From positions 17,864,889 to 17,928,888 of the forward strand of contig NW_022098000.1 in assembly GCF_002288925.2 (NCBI RefSeq): 64,000 nucleotides of DNA, read 5' to 3'. The notes under the pieces were generated by a model that saw only the letters and a list, made by a program, of their open reading frames with translations, was not told the origin of the DNA and ran no database searches. This stretch comes from Delphinapterus leucas. Taxonomy: Eukaryota > Chordata > Mammalia > Artiodactyla > Monodontidae. The translations under genes and the position numbers were made by a program. Below are positions 12,253 through 23,522 of this stretch, one piece after another. The stretch's first letter is position 1. Each line of letters opens with the position of its first letter.

Positions 12253-12579
12253 CAGTGGTTCCCCAAGTGTGGTCCTCAAACCAGCCACATCAGCGGGTTT
12301 AACAGAAACTTGTTGTGACAACCTAAATGGGAAAAGAATTTGAAAAAGTTTATAGGTATATGTGTAACTGAATCCCTTTGCTGTACAGCAGAAATTAACA
12401 CAACATGGTGAATCAACTATACTTCAATAAAATTTGAAAAAAAGAAAGAAATTCAGATTCTCAGACCTCACCTCAGACCTACTGAATCAGACCCTCTGCA
12501 GGTGGCCCCAGAGAATGACCTGAGTCTTAGCCAGCCGTGCAGGTGGGTCTGAAACACACCAAATTTTGAGAACCAGTGC
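12253..12579 (+). mobile_element. MER5A-like hAT-Charlie element split by an L1 tail
   Basis: The left part (CAGTGGTTCCCCAAGTGTGG, then ACCAGCCACATCAGC) and right part (AGACCTACTGAATCAGACCC, ending TTTTGAGAACCAGTG) are the two halves of one element. The ends show the CAGTGGTT...AACCAGTG terminal inverted repeat. About 120 bp of L1 tail lies between them. Confidence 0.75.
12320..12440 (+). mobile_element. L1 3' UTR fragment nested in MER5A-like element
   Basis: It reads ACCTAAATGGGAAAAGAATT, CCTTTGCTGTACAGCAGAAA and TGAATCAACTATACTTCAAT, then an A-rich tail. It lies inside the hAT element, so it inserted later. Confidence 0.85.
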
Positions 12580-13103
12580 ACAAGGCTAGTCGTTCTCAAG
12601 GGTATTTGATGAAGGGCCCCTAAACTTGCATCTACTACTTTTCCTTGCCTCTATATTCACCTTCAAACCAGAACAGCCATCTTAGCAGGGCTTTCTAGGA
12701 AGGATCTCGCACTGCTACCATGATTCTGCTGTCAGCAGCAGTCCAGTGAGTTCACACCAGTCCATACAGAACTGGTGTGTTCACAAATGCTGTTGCCCTC
12801 CTCTAAAAATAGTCCAACGGACCTGCTCCAAGGGCCTGTGAGTAACAGCCTGTGCTTTCTCCCCTCCCCTGGAGAATAGAGACCATAGGAGGAAGAGAAA
12901 GAGAGACTTCCTGTCCCTTTGTACTTGTAAGAATATAGAAGAATGGGGGGAGTAGCCTTAGTGCTCCAGAAAGAACTCTCACCATCTTTCATAAAGGAAA
13001 TCCAGCAAGAGGGGCCCTAACTGGGCAGAGTTACCCCAGGGAAGCAGGAATCCATCACTTGCTCGTGCATTTTTTAACGATCTTAGCAGCTGAAATCTTG
13101 TTT
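12580..13103. other. Intergenic, unassigned
   Basis: No gene or repeat is recognised. Confidence 0.4.
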
Positions 13104-13115
13104 AAAAGAGCATGG

Positions 13116-13323
13116 AAGGGCTTCCCTGGTGGCGCAGTGGTTGAGAGTCCGCCTGTTGATGCAGGGGACACGGGTTCACGCCCCGGTCCGGGAAGATCCC
13201 ACATGCCGCGCAGAGGCTGGGCCCGTGAGCCATGGCCGCTGAGCCTGTGCGTCCGGAGCCTGTGCTCCGCAACGGGAGAGGCCACGACAGTGAGAGGCCC
13301 CACGTACCGCAAAAAAAAAAAAA
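13116..13323 (+). mobile_element. CHR SINE, short type
   Basis: Full short-type body with poly(A). The TSD AAAAGAGCATGG lies at 13104-13115 and 13324-13335. It sits directly upstream of a truncated L1. Confidence 0.95.
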
Positions 13324-13349
13324 AAAAGAGCATGGTAAAAAGAACAAAA

Positions 13350-13794
13350 TAATGCCATTTGCAGCAACATGGATGGACCTAGAGATTGTCATATTGAGTG
13401 AAGTAAGTCAGACACAGAAAGACAAATATTATATGATATCACTTATATGTGGATTCCCAAAAAAGGGGGGGGGGGTAAAAATGACCTTATTCACAAAACG
13501 GAAGTAGAGTCACAAACGTAGAGAACAAACTTATGGTCACCAGGGGTTAAGCGGGGGGAGGGATAAATTGGGAGATTGGGATTGACATATACACACTCCT
13601 ATATATAAAATAGATAACTAATAAGAACCTACTGTATAGCACAGGGAACTCTACTCAGTGCTCTGTAATGGCCTATATGGGAAAGGAATCTTAAAAAAAA
13701 AAGAATGGATATACGTATAACTGATTCACTTTGCTGTACACCTGAAACTAACACAACATTGTAAATCAACTAGACTCCAATAAAAATGTTTCTT
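13350..13794 (+). mobile_element. L1 3' UTR fragment between two SINEs
   Basis: It runs from AATGCCATTTGCAGCAACAT through GTCAGACACAGAAAGACAAA and CACTTTGCTGTACACCTGAA to AATAAAAATGTTTCTT. A G10 run lies at about 13466-13475. A CHR SINE has inserted in its A-rich tail. Confidence 0.9.
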
Positions 13795-13810
13795 AAAAAA
13801 AGCGTGGTGG

Positions 13811-14010
13811 GGCTTCCCTGGTGGCGCAGTGGTTGAGAGTCTGCCTGCCGATGCAGGGGACACAGGTTCGTGCCCCGGTCTGGGAAGATCCCACATGCCG
13901 CGGAGCGGCTAGGCTTGTGAGCCATGGCCGCTGGGCCTGTGCGTCCGGAGCCTGTGTTCCGCGACGGGAGAGGCCACAACAGTGAGAGGCCCGCGTACCG
14001 AAAGAAAAAA
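13811..14010 (+). mobile_element. CHR SINE, short type, in L1 tail
   Basis: Short-type body. The TSD AAAAAGCGTGGTGG spans about 13797-13810 and 14011-14024. Confidence 0.94.
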
Positions 14011-14024
14011 AAAAAGCGTGGTGG

Positions 14025-16961
14025 CAGTGGAGTGGGCAGGGAAATCAAGGAAGTGAGATGCCATCTGCAGGGCACCTGGAGCGGGCAGGAGAGGGGATTG
14101 CCCGTCAGCCCATCTGGGTCTGCCTGACGGAGGGGTTTGGGGGTTTGCAGTTTACCCGTGAGATGCTGCCTTTTTCACACCGCTGGAAGAGCTCCCTCCC
14201 CTCTGTCCCCCTCCCCAACTTCAGCCATCACCCTTACCTGCCAGGGCCCCAAACAAGCTCAAGGTTTCCCCAGAGCATCCATCTCAGGGAGAGTGACCCA
14301 GTTTCCTGTCCCCTGAGAGGGCCTGGCATCTGGGAATTGTTGTGTCAGGTCACACTGCCTCTTTGTCATTTGCTCAAGACTTGTGTCAAATGTCAGCTTG
14401 GTGCCAAGACAGAGCCCAGATCCGAGGGTACGGTGGCGACACCAGCCATACAATCTTTACTTTGGGTTCAAGTCCTCAAGCAGAATTATGCTGACCCACG
14501 AATTTTCAATCAGGGCACTGGGCAGTTCAGAGGGTTGGTAGAGGGAAAGAAGGATGTTAAATAGGAACCGAAAACCATCGATTGCTTCAGTCAACAATGA
14601 CGAAAAAAAAGGAAAACTCACGCAGTTATGCCCACAGGAATCGTGCTTGTCCCTCTGCCCATGACAGAGCCCAGCCAGCTTGTGAAATCTCAGTAGCCTC
14701 TTTATATGGTAACAAAAGAAACAGTGAGAAGAACAACCTTTTGTTTTCACTCAGCAGACTCCCCCGGTGGGTGTCAGGTGTGTCTCTTTCTTTTCCTGGA
14801 GAATAGGTTTTCTGTTTGTTTATTTGTTTGGTTTGCTTGTTTTTACCAGGCTCTGGTTACAGGGGAAGGGCCTGGATTCTCAATGAGTATTTTGCTGTAG
14901 CAAGGCTTGTACAGCGATGCACCATTTATGAACTCTACTCTATGTTCACATGAAGAATGGAAGTGGGGACTAAGTTGATGCCAAAGAGTGAGCCGAATTA
15001 TTTAGTGGACTTCATCATAGGGCTGCTTCTGCTTACCCTTAAAAACGAGTTCACCAGCCTCTCACAGGAGGAGGAAACTAACACTGAGGTTAAAGAATTT
15101 CATCAGCATGAATCCAACTCAACATCCCTCAATCGGTGGGGTCCAGAGACGCTGCTGGGAGAACCATTTTTAGAGGTTCTCCCAGCCCACAGCTCTGACT
15201 GGAGCCCCTTCAGCCTCCTCCTGTGCCCTCCTCACTGCCAAATTGAATGCCTTGTTCTCAGATGAATGTGAACTGAAGACATATGTATGCAGTAAACATT
15301 TGTCATTTTCCCTTCAGTCTCCCAGCATCTTCAATACCCTTCTCGTGACTGGGCGATTCCTCCATATAGACACCAGACATTCTCTTCTGGACTGCTTTGC
15401 AGCTGGGGCCTGACATATGACTTAGATTTTGACATCAGAGCCACCTGCTTCAGATTTTGCTTTGAAGCCTGTAGCATAAAGGAGTGGGTACCATGCAGAT
15501 TCCATTTTGGTGAGCATGTTGGCAGGCAGATCCAGTTTCCTAGGGCAACAGTGATGGGGGATTCTAGCAATAGCTTCCAGTGTCCCAGCACTAAGAGGGG
15601 GGCCAGTCCTCTGCCACCCCCCTCGACTAGATCCTCTACCAAATCTTAGCCATCTCTGACTACATAGCCCTTAAGCCCAGTTCACTCATCCTGACGGAGA
15701 TTCTATAGGTTACCCATTCTCCAATAAATTATTTTTCAGCCTAAACTTGTCCAAATTGGATTCTGTTGCCTGCAACTGAGAATCCTAAGTTATACAACAT
15801 GTTCCATCTCATTCAATCCCCCATAACAGCCCTGTAGAATAGGGTTAACCTCAGTTTACAGAGGGGAAAACAGAGAATCTTAGCAGTCACTAAGCCTAAT
15901 AAATGGGAAAGCTGAGATGTTTTCTTTTTCCGATTTCATGGACTCCCTATCTTCCAGTGAACTTGGAGTAATACTTTATTTGATTTTTCTGCCTCTGGCA
16001 TTCTACCCCAAATGCAACAGTTATTCTTTCTCATTGCTCTAGGCACTTAGGTCTTATCTCTCAGTGTGAACTTTCAGCTGCTGGGACCCTATCTAATACT
16101 TATGTTATATCACAGCTAGCTCTTTTCTCTTTCCCCTCTTCTTACTTATCATTTTTATACAACTAAAATCTAATTCAAATGAAAATATTATAGATAACAT
16201 TTCAGTGTGTACCTCTTAAAATCAGCATGCAGCCTATGGAAATCCATGGAAGGAAGGAAGGAGGGGGATATTGTTGCCAGGTACCCCGTCTCCATCTTGC
16301 CTGCTGGTGGGGTGCAGAAGAGCATCATTTCTCCTTTTGCAGCTGTGGTCTCCTGCCAGCTACACCCACCCCTTCATGCATACCTGCCGCAGCCTCTCTG
16401 AGTCACTCAAATCTTCTTGCCTCCAAAGAAACTCAGAACTTTCCCTCCGAACTCTTCATGAGTTCATCTCCTTTAACCTCCCCTTGCTGTCAGCTCTGGG
16501 ACAATCGGACCAAGGCTGTCCTAAGCCTCATAGCGGTGTAGCAAACAAGATCTGCCCAGCCTGGCGTTCCAAGTGGAGTTGGCAGCAGCTGTTAATTGCC
16601 TAACATGAAGCCTGTGTTCCAGCTTCAGTGTTACCAGTCACAAGCCACTGGGACCCCCCTCCCCCACTGCCCACCTTGCAGCAAATGAGGTCTTTGATCA
16701 TGTGGCAGCCACATTAGGCTCCATCTCTCCTACCTCCTCCATTTTCCTTCTTCTCTCTTACCTCTAGGGAGATTTGGGGGATTCACGCTCCTCGAGCTTC
16801 AACAACCTCACAGCGTCCTTTGGGGCTTAGGATTCTCTCTCTGGAATCTTCCCTACTAGTGAGCACGAGGTGGGCACTACAAATGAGACCAGAGAAAGGA
16901 AGTATGGAATGGAGACAGAGAAAGTTGCAGTCTTTGAAATCACTGCCTGTCATGCAGATGT
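14025..16961. other. Intergenic, largely unassigned
   Basis: Almost 3 kb with moderate GC and several short open frames (for example 168 codons at 14058-14564, plus), none with recognisable similarity or splice context. A MIR/L2-like piece is near 15790-15890. Confidence 0.4.
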
Positions 16962-17316
16962 TGTTATGGACTGAAGGTTTGTGCCCCTCAAAACTTATGT
17001 CTTAAAGCCCTGACTCCCACTGTGATGGTATTTAGAGGTGGGGCTTTGAGGAGGTAATTAGGTTCAGATGAGGTCAAGACAGTGGGGTCCCCATGATGGA
17101 ATTAATGACCTTGGAAGAAAAGGAAGAAAGACCAGATTCCCTCTCCCCCCTGCATATGAGGACACAGTGAGAAGCCAGGAAGAGGGTCCCCACCAAGACC
17201 CCAATCTCCCAACGCCTTGATCTGGCACCCTCCCAACCTCCAGAACTGTGAGAAATGAGTGTCTGTTTAAGCTGCTCAGTCTATGGTATTTTGTTACAGC
17301 AGCTCAAGCAGACAGG
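16962..17316 (+). mobile_element. MaLR-type solo LTR (MST/MLT1-like)
   Basis: Starts TGTTATGGACTGAAGGTTTG and includes GATGGTATTTAGAGGTGGGG, CATATGAGGACACAGTGAGA, CCTCCAGAACTGTGAGAAAT and TATGGTATTTTGTTACAGCA. This order is typical of mammalian MaLR LTRs. No internal retroviral part is next to it. Confidence 0.65.
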
Positions 17317-17589
17317 CAGATGTTATCCCACTGTGGCCATTGATTCATTCTTCATAGAAACAATAAAAAGAGGAGTGGAAAATAAGCAACTAATATTTCC
17401 CAAGTTTCCTGTCTGTGCTATGCTCTATGCCAAATGATTTAAGTTTTTTCCTTAATTTTCACACCACCACCACAGTATCATCTCTTTTGTTTCAGTTTTA
17501 GAAATAAGAAAATTGAGCCAATAAGAGAACAAGTAATCAAAGTTATAAAGGCAATATCTACCAGAACTACGATTTGAACTCAGAACTTG

Positions 17590-18089
17590 TTTAAATTTAG
17601 TTTTTTATTGAAGTATAGTTGATTGACAATTTGTGTTAATTTCTGCTGTACAGCAAAGTGACTCATTTATAAACATATATACATTCTTTCTTATATTCTT
17701 TTCCATTATGGTTTACCCCAGGATATTGAAAATAATTCCCTGTGCTCTGCAGTAGGACTCTGTTGTTTATCTTTCCTATATGTAATAGTTTGCATCTACT
17801 AACCCCAACCTCCCACTCCATTCCTCCCCCACCCCCCTCCCCCTTCGTAAGCACAAGTCTGTTCTCTATGTCTGTATGTTTCTGCTTCATAGATATGTTC
17901 ATTTGTGCCATATTTTAGATTCCACATGTAAGTGGTATCATATGGTATTTGTCTTTCTCTTTCTGACTTACTTCACTTATATGATAATCTCTAGTTGCAT
18001 CCATGTTGCTGCAAATGGCATTATTTCATTCTTTTTTATGGCTAAGTAGTATTCCATTGTATATATGTACGACATCTTTTTTATTGAAG
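17590..18089 (-). mobile_element. L1 3' UTR fragment, antisense, with G-rich tract
   Basis: Begins TTTTTTATTGAAGTATAGTT and continues through TTTCTGCTGTACAGCAAAGT, CTCTATGTCTGTATGTTTCT and TTGCTGCAAATGGCATTATT. A run of C blocks at 17824-17843 is a G-rich tract in the L1 sense. TCAGAACTT at 17580-17588 and near 18090 is a possible short TSD. Confidence 0.88.
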
Positions 18090-18689
18090 TCAGAACTTTT
18101 GATCCCGAAATTTCTACCACAGTAAAATGAAACTTTTGAACAAGACCTCCCTTCTTAGACCACACACAGCATAATAAAATGCAGATAAACGAAGATTTTG
18201 TCTTTTAAAGTCCAGACTGTTTTTGCTTTGGGGTATTTTGAGAAATATAGATGCTGGTTGCTTCTTCCTTAAACCGGGTTATTTCATGCAATAACTCATA
18301 AAAATTATTTCCTTAGCTTACAAGTCTAGAGATTCAGGCACAGACACATCTCATTCATCTTAATATATCTCACAGTGATACCACTAGCAAAATGCAACAG
18401 GAAAATAACATTAAGCCCCAGCTGGCCTTAAAATGTGGAGGAAAATGAAGGTAGCGCAGTCTTCACACTGTCTGGCCTGTCTTTGAGGCAAATTTTTAAT
18501 GGACTATAAATGAAAAGCCTACAGCCAGAAAACACTGGGAATTCTAGAGTTCTGCCTCCAAAATCCCAAGTGTTATCCCTATTTGCATAAACCAGGGATT
18601 TTTAAAACTACCGCAACAACCCAATATTATGCACTGAATCAATTGCAAAGATCTGCGAAGCAGAGAGAAGGAAGCCTTCCTTTTTACTT

Positions 18690-18788
18690 AAAAAAAAATT
18701 TTTTTTTATACAGCAGGTTCTTATTAGTTATCCATTTTATACATATTAGTGTATATATGTCAATCCCAATCTCCCAATTCATCACATC
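18690..18788 (-). mobile_element. Short L1 3' end, antisense
   Basis: TTTTTTATACAGCAGGTTCT and CCCAATCTCCCAATTCATCA match another L1 tail subfamily. The TSD CCTTTTTACTT lies at 18679-18689 and 18789-18799. Confidence 0.75.
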
Positions 18789-18799
18789 CCTTTTTACTT

Positions 18800-20049
18800 T
18801 TTTCTTCTTTTTTTCTTTTCAATTGAGTGTGTGCTGCCCAGATCTCAGGGTTCGAGGAATATGGAAGATGGTTCTGCTAAACAAACAACCAGAAATATTA
18901 ATGCTGATTCACTCTAGATCTAGAAAAGCAACAAAGGAATCTTTTACTCCTGGTGATGAAATTCAAAGAGAGAGATTGAAAGAGACAGAGAAGTATTCCA
19001 CCTTTGGAATCACAGTGTTGTTTCTTCCCCCCTTCATCTGTTACATCTTTCTTCCCCACCATCCTTCCTTTCATATGATAGATACTCAGCAAATTATAGT
19101 GAAAACTGCTTTGCCACCATACCTGGAAATTTGGGGGTATAAACTGTACCCACTAGGTGGGTTTGAGGTCAGCTGATGGGCAAATATTCTTCTTCTAAGT
19201 CCTCAGTACTACGCCAAGTGCTAGAGAAAATAGAGTTGTTTACAAACTGGTCCTTATGCTGAAAGGGTGTATATACTTTTATGGAAAAAGATAATCACAA
19301 ATGAAACAAGAGTGAGCGAATTAAAATATTAAATTATTACACTTTCTGGCGTATACTACAAGTGCTGTAAGGCTTCACAAGGAAGGGGAATTGATTTGAA
19401 GGCTGTGGGTAGGCAGAATCAGGTTTGCGAAACTCCTTAGCATCAACCTACCCCTTCCACAAGGCCAGCTCCGAGCCTGGAGGCTTCCCTGCCAGGCCAG
19501 TTGGCACCTTGCTTTGGTATTAACCATAAAGACTTCAGACATTCATCCCTTACTAGCTTCCAGTTCAAATAAACAGACATGTATTAATAAACGACGTGCA
19601 AAGTGCTTCCTGTCTTTTGAGGACACAGTGATCACTAAGAAACCAGCATTCTTCGACACTCACCTTCAGTCTTTGGATGTGGGCTGCTGCAGAAAAAAGG
19701 CGTGTGGCCTCGGGCAAAGCAACTCTCTTTAGCCAAGGTAAATATTGCAAAGCGCTGACAGCTAAGGGCATCCACACATAGCACTCCCAGCAGGTAGAGG
19801 AATAAGCCCTTCAAGTGCTGATGGGGAAGCTAGGCAGGGCATCACTGCATACACCTAGTCTTTCCTTTATACCATTTAAATCCACTACTTTAAGTTCTGG
19901 AAACATCTCCTCTAGAATCCCAGGGTGGGTTGTGAGGGGTGAGGAGATTCTTTTGAGGGAAACTTAAAAGAGGAAGGTTAGCCCTGGGCACTACCACTGG
20001 TTTCAGGGTCAAAACCAACGGTCATTATTTCCTTCCTCTTCAACCATTG
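18800..20049. other. Intergenic, unassigned; may hold the 3' LTR of the neighbouring ERV
   Basis: No gene is recognised. If the ERV-L remnant to the right kept its 3' LTR, it would lie in about 19500-20050, but I could not align that region to the 5' LTR by eye. Confidence 0.35.
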
Positions 20050-22086
20050 TAGATTCTTCTACCTCCTGGCCAGCACTTCCGGGGTCTTGGTGGCTTACTT
20101 CGTGGCATCACCCATGTCCTCATCCCTGAGGAATCTCAGCCCTGGTCATCCTGCCTTTATCAGACTGTGGCTGCTGCACTCTTTTATCATCAAACAAGGG
20201 AATTTTGAGAGGCGCCCAGGTGACTTCCTTGTGTCTCCATTGTATAACAGAAACCATACTTGGTCCTGATAATCAGGGTTAATTACCCCTGTTGGACTGT
20301 GACGTGAGCTCACAAATACAGCCATCTACCCTTGAATCAAGCTGAGGTTTTTGCTTCATCCATCAGCTGGTTGTTAGGATCCTCCATATGGTCATAGGTG
20401 TGAGTTGAGGGAGAGGTTCTGTTGCAACGGTGATCCTATCTGGGCTACTTGCTCGGAAATCTTGCTTGTCCAGAAATCTTGACTATTTTTATTGCTCAAA
20501 AAAAATCTCTATTTTCTATAGCACTGGCCCTGCTCATGCTTCCATCCCATGCGTGCTGCTTCTATCTTGCAATGGATGGTTGTTGGACCTGTCCAACTTT
20601 GTAACTAGGTGGATCCAAAAGAACTCTGCCCATGATGGACACTTTTGACTCCATGATCATTGGTGTCTCCTGATCAGTCATTCCATCACTTCCATGGCTC
20701 AGTAGCACGCCAGAGGCTGTTTTTCAAAAGGTATAAAATTATTTGTTAGAATTGGTATGGTCTTGCGCTAGAATCCTATGGTCTCTGTTGTGATTCTTCT
20801 TTGGTACTTAGTATAACTTCTGAGGAGTCTTTTCCCACCACTGGGGATACTTCTAATCTACTAGGTCATAAGGTCAAATAATGCATAGCAGCGTTGACCT
20901 GCTTCAGGGCTCTTTCCTGCCCCAGCCCCCAATCAGAATTAGTGAACTTCCATGTCACTAGGTATATCAGCTGGAGCAATATTCCAAGGTGTGGAATGTG
21001 CAGCTTCTAGAACAGCAAGAGGCCCACCAGGTGTTGAGCATCCTTCTTTGTGCCAGGAGGCACAAGTTGAAATAATTTGCCCTGTTCTGATATACCCCCA
21101 AATAACTGGACACCTAAAATTTTTTCTAATATGGGGCCCCCAAAATTTTCAGGGTTTTTTCTATCCTCTGAAGTCTATGGGCTTCCAGTGAACTAGCCAT
21201 TCTTTTTTTCGTCTGGTCCAATTAGCATGATTCCATCCATATAGTGGACCAGTGGATGTTCTATGAAATGTCCAGCCAGTCCAGATCTCTGAAAGTTAAC
21301 ACAGCCTTAGAGCCAGACTATAAATTTATATAGTTGTCCAAGTAAATTTATGGTATTCCAGATATGTTTTTCTGATAGAGATACAAAAGAATGGATTGTC
21401 CAGATCAAGGACCACATTTCATGAATCTGAGGCGATGCTTACCTGACCTAAAAAAATACTCTCAGGAATCAGCTGCAATCAGCACCAGTCCTTGCTTGAG
21501 CCTGTGGTATCTACAAGCATCCCACAGGAGCCATCTGGTTTTTTCAGGCTCATACTGGTGAATGTAATGGAGATAGGATGGGGAAGAATTTCAAGGATGA
21601 CACTCATTTCTTTTGTTCCCCAAGGATGTAGTATTCTTTTTCACTTACTACCCTGCTAGAGGAGCAGGGTGCAATTTCAGAGGTTTCCTTCCACCCAGTC
21701 TTCCCCATTACAATAGCTCTTACTGCCCAGGCCAAGGAACCAATGTCAAGATTGTGCCTATTACCAAATATGTCTTCTTCAATTATATACCAGGGACTGG
21801 AAGAATGACTCCTGGCTGAGTCCATGCAGCTAGTGGACATTGTGCTTAGCAAGAGCTACCCAATTTCACTATCCTTAGAGTTACATTTCCCATATTTCCC
21901 AAACATGGCACTTTGGAGAACATTCTCTCCCACAAGAATACTTTTCCAGTTCACCTCCAGTCTACGTGTTCACAAGTGCACAGCTGTCTCGTGCCAGGCA
22001 CTGTCTGGTGGGTGGAGGTCCCCATTGCCAACTGAGGGGCAAGTGACCCAGCTCCAAAATCTCATCCTAGCATCTGGTTTCTCAGA

Positions 22087-22102
22087 CCACTCCTGGCACC
22101 AA
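22087..22102 (-). other. Candidate retroviral primer-binding site (tRNA-Leu-like)
   Basis: The minus strand reads TTGGTGCCAGGAGTGG just after the LTR end, with one base between. This resembles the start of ERV-L primer-binding sites, which pair with tRNA-Leu. The match is approximate. Confidence 0.55.
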
Positions 22103-22103
22103 C

Positions 22104-22570
22104 TGTCATGGGCTGAGTTCCCAGGAAGCAGACGCTGAGACAGAGGGTAGCATGTAGGAAATCTATTCCAGATTGCTCCTGAGCGTGATACCTGTGGAAG
22201 AAAAAGGGTTCAGAAGCAGGACTGTGCAGAGGGAGAAGCTGGGTTAGAAGGCAGTTTTGACAAAGCAGCATCAGGCAGCTCAGAATCGGGGATGACCTGG
22301 AGGGCTGTGCAGAGTTGGGGCATGGGGCCGGGCATTGTATCCACATCAACTAGGCATTAGATACAGGTTGACTCAGGAAGAGGGGCTTCAATTTGAGTAA
22401 GGTGACCCTTTTTAAATAATTCTGAAGAGGATGGACAGCTGAGGGCTCTGTGGACAATGCTCCCTGCAGCTGGGGGAAGAGGGTCCTTCAGTGTTACCAA
22501 GGGACCTAGGCAACACATTGCAGCATCTACTCCAGCCACTCTCTTCATTGTGTAAGGAGATGGGATAACA
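22104..22570 (-). repeat. Probable 5' LTR of the ERV-L-type remnant
   Basis: The interval starts TGTCATGGG and ends GGATAACA on the plus strand, so it has TGT...ACA ends and is 467 bp. It directly abuts the candidate primer-binding site. A matching downstream LTR was not identified. Confidence 0.55.
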
Positions 22571-22742
22571 AATGGGGGCTAAGAAGCTTCAGAGGACCAA
22601 CTTTGCACATCTGGCCCTGGAAGGCCATGTGCCTTCCAAACAGAAAAGGACTGTTTTGTCCAGAAAAATCGTGTGGATTAAATTGAAGAAAGGTTGCTGG
22701 GTCAACAAGGTAAAGGCACTGCATGAAGATTCAGGAGACAAA

Positions 22743-22840
22743 GATTTTGACCTTTCCTTCCTCAGCTACTAAGTGACCAGGAAAGTCACTCCACTTCTCT
22801 GTCCCTCACTTTCCTCATCAGAAAATGAAAAAGGTACCTA
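22743..22840 (+). mobile_element. MIR-like fragment
   Basis: AGTCACTCCACTTCTCTGTC followed by CTCACTTTCCTCATCAGAAA is a MIR tail pattern. Confidence 0.5.
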
Positions 22841-22894
22841 GAGGGTAATACAGGAGAAAACCTAAATGACCTTGGGTACGGCGATGACCTTTTA

Positions 22895-23140
22895 GATACA
22901 ACACCAAAAGCATGATCCAACAATGAGATACGACCGCACACTTATTAGAAGGGTGTGAATTCAAACCACTGATGACACCAAATTTTGGTTTGGAGGATGT
23001 GGAGCAACGGGAACTCTCATTCATTGCTGGGGGGAATGCAAAATGGTACAATCACTTTGAAAGGCGGTTTGGTGGCTTTTTACAAAACTAAACATATTCC
23101 TACTATACAATCCAATAATCATGCTCCTTGGTAATTAAAC
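22895..23140 (+). mobile_element. L1 ORF2 3' fragment, sense, decayed
   Basis: AATGAGATACGACCGCACAC, GAGGATGTGGAGCAACGGGA and TTGCTGGGGGGAATGCAAAA are phrases from the end of L1 ORF2. Stops and indels break the frame. Confidence 0.75.
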
Positions 23141-23301
23141 AAGGTGAAACCAAATAAGAACAGGAATTACTTAGGAGGAAATAGCCTGGAGCCTTGAGAG
23201 TGACAGGATGGAGCAGGGGTAATGTGCAAGGGCCCAAATTTATGTTGGAGGGGCACACAGTAGCGGCATCATATAAGCTTCCAAGGCATATTAAGGACTT
23301 T

Positions 23302-23508
23302 TTTTTTGCGATAGGCGGGCCTCTCACTGCTGTGGCCTCTCCCGTTGCGGAGCACAGAGCACAGGCTCCGGACGCGCAGGCTCAGCGGCCACGGCTCACG
23401 GGCCCAGCCGCTCCGCGGCATGTGGGATCCTCCCGGACCGGGGCACGAACCCGTGTCCCCTGCATCGGCAGGCAGACTCTCAACCACTGCGCCACCAGGG
23501 AAGCCCCC
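23302..23508 (-). mobile_element. CHR SINE, short type
   Basis: Antisense copy with a TSD ATATTAAGGACTTT at 23288-23301 and 23509-23522. It carries a small internal duplication (GAGCACAGAGCACAGG) compared with sister copies. Confidence 0.94.
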
Positions 23509-23522
23509 ATATTAAGGACTTT

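Larger units (their letters stand above)
20050..22570 (-). mobile_element. Decayed ERV-L-type provirus remnant, antisense
   Basis: Read on the minus strand, the order is probable 5' LTR, primer-binding site, pol fragments. Visible blocks: K-P-D-G-S at 21527-21541, a usual reverse-transcriptase block; Y-M-D-G at 21232-21243 followed by IMLIG, at the place of the catalytic Y-x-D-D, so one Asp is lost; and PDYQDQ...LLYNGD at 20233-20277, resembling the dUTPase region at the end of ERV-L pol. Frames differ between the first two blocks and many stops occur, so it cannot be functional. Only about 550 bp separates the primer-binding site from the RT, so gag and protease are missing or reduced. Family assignment is by eye. 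Confidence 0.7.

Noticed and set aside
14058..14564. 168-codon open frame, plus strand
   Set aside because: Starts at the end of a SINE and has opposing frames over the same bases. No supported function.
18583..19176. 197-codon open frame, plus strand
   Set aside because: It runs through an L1 tail (18690-18788), so it is a chance frame.
19500..20050. Matching 3' LTR for the ERV-L remnant
   Set aside because: I could not align this region to 22104-22570 by eye. A pairwise alignment would decide; clear colinear similarity would support it.
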